DNA from: Mycolicibacter kumamotonensis
GTDB lineage: Bacteria; Actinomycetota; Actinomycetes; Mycobacteriales; Mycobacteriaceae
Direction of reading: 5' to 3'
Length of the DNA stretch: 42,214 bases
NCBI RefSeq assembly: GCF_002086285.1
Contig: NZ_MVHU01000038.1
Span: 1-42,214, forward strand
The position numbers were made by a program, and so were the translations under genes. Position 1 is the stretch's first letter. Each line of letters opens with the position of its first letter. The notes under the pieces were generated by a model. It did not search any database, was not told the DNA's origin, and saw only the letters and a program-made list of their open reading frames with translations. This document shows positions 39,868 to 42,214 of the stretch, in pieces.

Positions 39868-40079
39868 CTGAGCATCACGTGGCGGCCGGGCATGCTCAAC
39901 CGACAGATATCACCCATCGGGGGCGGAGCGGGACGCATCACCTCGGTCCCGCCGATTAGTATCGACGGTGACGGAAACGGGCCGACACGCTCAGTGATCG
40001 CCGTATCGATCCCGAGTACGGCCAGACAGTCGACCAGCATTTCATGGGCCGTTGCCGCGTTGGATAACCCGGGGATCTC
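39864..40079 (-). pseudogene. Second, decayed copy of the small thioredoxin-fold-like gene
   Basis: The minus-strand frame reads 'NAATAHEMLVDCLAVLGIDT', 'RVGPFPSPSILIGGTEVMRP' and 'GDICRLSMPGRH', closely matching copy 1 (34380-34643). The start and the 'SSPGCPNA' motif are lost: about nine bases and the ATG are gone, and Cys is replaced in 'PGLSNA'. A stretch of more than 30 bp is identical between the copies, so the duplication is fairly recent. Confidence 0.65.
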
Positions 40080-40115
40080 AGTGGCGTAACAGGTTTGGGT
40101 GACTGTGGGTTTGGG

Positions 40116-40529
40116 TTATGTGGTGGTGCCGGGTAGCAGTTCGGCGATCAGGGCCTGGACGCGGTTGGCGATGTCGTCGCGGATGGAGCGGACGACCTCA
40201 ACGGGTTGGGCGGCAGGGTCGGGCAGTTTCCAGTCCCGGTAGGTGACGCCCGGGAAATATGGGCAGGTGTCTCCGCAGCCCATGGTGATCACGACGTCGC
40301 TGGTCTGCACCGTGTCGGCGGTGAGCACCGTGGGGGTGTTGGCCGTGATGTCGATGCCCAGTTCGGCCATCGCGGCCACGGCGACGGGGTTGATCTGGTC
40401 GGCGGGTTCGGTGCCCGCGGAGCGGACCTCGATGCGGTCACCGGCCAGGTGGGTGAGCAGCCCGGCGGCCATCTGGGAGCGTCCGGCGTTATGCACGCAG
40501 ACGAACAGGACGCTGGGTTTATCGGCCAT
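40116..40529 (-). CDS. arsC: Arsenate reductase (low-molecular-weight phosphatase fold)
   Basis: The 137-residue enzyme has the Cys-Xaa5-Arg loop at the start ('LFVCVHNAGRSQMAAG'), 'VRSAGTEPADQINP', and later Cys-containing 'VVITMGCGDTCPYFPG'. It reduces As(V) to As(III), probably with thioredoxin or mycothiol. ATG 40529 overlaps the stop of the upstream transporter (TGATG). Confidence 0.92.
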   Translation of the reverse strand: MADKPSVLFVCVHNAGRSQMAAGLLTHLAGDRIEVRSAGTEPADQINPVAVAAMAELGIDITANTPTVLTADTVQTSDVVITMGCGDTCPYFPGVTYRDWKLPDPAAQPVEVVRSIRDDIANRVQALIAELLPGTTT

Positions 40530-41623
40530 CAGCGGTCCCCGCTTGGGGCTGGCTGGGATCCGAAGAGGCGGGTGCGCAGTGCCAAGGACACGTAGACCAA
40601 TCCGACCAGCACGGGTACTTCGATGAGTGGGCCGACAACCCCGGCCAGGGCTTGCCCGGAGGTGGCGCCGTAGGTGGCGATCGCCACGGCGATCGCCAGT
40701 TCGAAGTTGTTGCCGGCGGCGGTGAACGCCAACGTGGTGGTGCGTTCGTAGCCCACTTTCAGCACGGCGCCGAGTAGGTAGCCGCTGGCCCACATGATCG
40801 CGAAGTAGGCCAGTAGCGGCACCGCGATGCGGGCGACATCGAAAGGCCGGGAGGTGATCTGATCGCCTTGAAGGGCAAACAGGATGACGATGGTGAACAG
40901 CAGCCCATAGAGCGCCCAGGGGCCGATACGCGGCAGGAACTGCGACTCATACCAGGGGTGGCCCTTGGCCCGCTCGCCCAGGCGGCGGGACAGGTATCCG
41001 GCCAGCAGCGGGATGCCGAGGAAGATCAGCACGGATCTGGCGATCTGCCACGGGGACACCTCGATCCCGGCTTGGGCCAGGCCCAGCCAGCCCGGCAGTA
41101 CCGACAGATAGAACCAGCCCAGCGCAGCGAACATGAAGACCTGAAAGATCGAGTTCAACGCAACGAGCACTGCGGCGGCTTCGCGGTCCCCGCAGGCCAG
41201 GTCGTTCCAAATGATGACCATGGCGATGCAGCGGGCCAGCCCGACGATGATCAACCCGGTGCGGTATTCGGGCAGATCGGGCAGCAGCAGCCAGGCCAGG
41301 GCGAACATCAATGCCGGCCCGATCAACCAGTTCAACACCAGCGAGGACACCAGCAGTTTACGGTCGGCGGTCACCTCGCCGAGCTGGTCGTAGCGGACCT
41401 TGGCCAGCACCGGATACATCATCACCAGCAACCCGGCCGCGATCGGCAGCGAGACCCCGTCGACCTCAACGGCGCTCAGCCCCTCGCCCAGGCCGGGCAC
41501 CAGCCGCCCGAGTAGCAGGCCGGCGGCCATCGCGACCCCGATCCACACCGGCAAGAACCGGTCCAGTGTGGACAGCTTGGCGGCCACTGCGGGTGCAGCA
41601 GTCGATATGGCGGTGTCACTCAT
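40529..41623 (-). CDS. arsB: ACR3-type arsenite efflux transporter
   Basis: The 364-residue carrier has ten hydrophobic segments with the ACR3 marks 'VGLARCIAMVIIWNDLA' (conserved Cys) and 'AFTAAGNNFELAIAVAIA'. It exports As(III) and makes an operon with arsC; no arsR is adjacent on the left. ATG 41623 has GGGAGAG upstream. The name ACR3 would fit better than ArsB by family. Confidence 0.92.
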   Translation of the reverse strand: MSDTAISTAAPAVAAKLSTLDRFLPVWIGVAMAAGLLLGRLVPGLGEGLSAVEVDGVSLPIAAGLLVMMYPVLAKVRYDQLGEVTADRKLLVSSLVLNWLIGPALMFALAWLLLPDLPEYRTGLIIVGLARCIAMVIIWNDLACGDREAAAVLVALNSIFQVFMFAALGWFYLSVLPGWLGLAQAGIEVSPWQIARSVLIFLGIPLLAGYLSRRLGERAKGHPWYESQFLPRIGPWALYGLLFTIVILFALQGDQITSRPFDVARIAVPLLAYFAIMWASGYLLGAVLKVGYERTTTLAFTAAGNNFELAIAVAIATYGATSGQALAGVVGPLIEVPVLVGLVYVSLALRTRLFGSQPAPSGDR

Positions 41624-41825
41624 GAGGTTTCTCTCCCGTGTCGCGAGCGGCGTACCGCACGGCTTATCAGAGGTTTAACACGTTCTATTGGTCAATCAGC
41701 GTGTTTACCTGCACATTAATCATCGTATACATGTATCCTCTTAGGTATGGTTGGCCAAACATTTTCCAAGTTTGCACGGCGTGGCGCGCCGGCCGATGTG
41801 GGATACCGGGGTAAAAATTCACCCC
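41624..41825. promoter_or_regulatory. Arsenic operon promoter region with palindromes
   Basis: This AT-rich gap holds AACACG/CGTGTT (41677-41682 and 41700-41705) around a TTGGTCAATC core, and a second palindrome ATACATGTAT near 41727-41736. These could be ArsR-type operators, but no arsR gene is visible in the window. The binding protein is unknown. Confidence 0.4.
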
Positions 41826-42209
41826 ATGGACCTACACGACAATCCACAACTGCTGGTGGAGAAGTTCGTCGAGCAGCATGCTCTCGTGTTGGGCGAAACG
41901 CATGGCGATCTGTGTGCGAGGTTGGCGGAGGTTCCGGACCGGTACGTCGATCAGGGGAACGATCCCCGAGGAATCACCGTGTCATGCACGCTGCTGGAGA
42001 CGTTGCTGTTCTCGAGGTGGCGTCGCCAGACCGAGGACTCGACTTTGAAGGCGATCAAGGGCAACGGGTTTGGGATTGTTCTGGTCGACGGGAAGGGGTC
42101 TCGTATCGGGGTGCGCAAACATCCACGCAACTGGGACGATAGCGTCCCAGGGAGTGGTGGACTTCGGATCTGGCGTGGTTCACGCGTCGCGATCAACGAG
42201 TCGTGTTGA
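41826..42209 (+). CDS. Unrecognised 127-residue protein
   Basis: The frame opens at ATG 41826 (a longer in-frame start at 41751 is possible) and has no family I recognise. It begins acidic and helical ('LLVEKFVEQHALVLGETHGD'), with 'GITVSCTLLETLLFSRWRR' and a basic 'GIVLVDGKGSRIGVRKHPRNW' region, so it may be a small regulatory or nucleic-acid-linked protein. It is divergent from the arsenic operon. No ribosome site is clear, so the start is unsure. Confidence 0.45.
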   Translation: MDLHDNPQLLVEKFVEQHALVLGETHGDLCARLAEVPDRYVDQGNDPRGITVSCTLLETLLFSRWRRQTEDSTLKAIKGNGFGIVLVDGKGSRIGVRKHPRNWDDSVPGSGGLRIWRGSRVAINESC

Positions 42210-42214
42210 ACGCT

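Noticed and set aside
1..42214. CRISPR arrays, tRNA or rRNA genes
   Set aside because: No array of equal repeats with spacers, no cloverleaf with a CCA-type end and no conserved rRNA segments were seen.

Overview
The window is high-GC actinobacterial DNA, most likely a chromosomal segment of a Mycobacterium or Mycolicibacterium species. The signs are the ponA1 end, a GT87 membrane protein and the rpsF-ssb-rpsR-rplI-dnaB block in mycobacterial order, a PPE-SVP protein, three secreted PE-PPE-domain hydrolases, PknH-type sensor-domain lipoproteins, and a ctpV/DUF1490 metal module.

Layout. (1) 1-7655 is core: the last codons of ponA1, a GT87-type mannosyltransferase-like protein, three PknH-sensor-domain exported proteins, then rpsF, ssb, rpsR (zinc-binding form), rplI, a terminator, and an intein-free dnaB. 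(2) 7656-12530 and 27004-34135 are two accessory blocks that share one unusual regulatory signature. Six transcription units are each preceded, in the same orientation, by the palindrome TCACCCGGGTGA, an 11-12 bp gap, GGTGATGAC, usually an inverted CTCACCC, and an A(G/T)(G/C)CT element at a fixed distance. They encode thiolase + GNAT, a LysR regulator, HAD phosphatase + DUF421, a small protein + SigH-like ECF sigma factor, quinone oxidoreductase + secreted cupin + DoxX, and a DHA2 exporter. A large LuxR-type ATPase regulator (LAL) is divergent from the exporter and is the best candidate activator. (3) 12774-26682 holds a PE-like stub plus PPE, RidA, a DUF2236 (MpaB-like) oxygenase, three PE-PPE-domain hydrolases (two are a divergent paralogous pair), an internally deleted F420-nitroreductase-like gene, an alpha/beta hydrolase, a CobW GTPase, a serine beta-lactamase-like lipoprotein, a frameshifted acyl-CoA dehydrogenase and a PAP2/diacylglycerol-kinase fusion. 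(4) 34114-41623 is a metal-resistance island: two decayed direct copies of a segment (hairpin repeat, ynfA, convergent small thiol-type gene) flank ctpV, DUF1490, a MerR regulator and DUF2182, with an IS3 remnant at one edge and a truncated DUF1326 gene at the other. An arsC/ACR3 arsenic operon follows. The window closes with an unrecognised ORF.

How it works together. The shared operator/promoter suggests that the six units form one regulon combining redox chemistry (quinone reductase, cupin, DoxX), export, two further regulators and a sigma factor, probably under the LAL protein. The metal island has its own control: a perfect 21-bp inverted repeat lies between the divergent merR and DUF1490-ctpV units and is symmetric enough to hold both promoters. 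All functional statements come from reading motifs and context; no database search was run.
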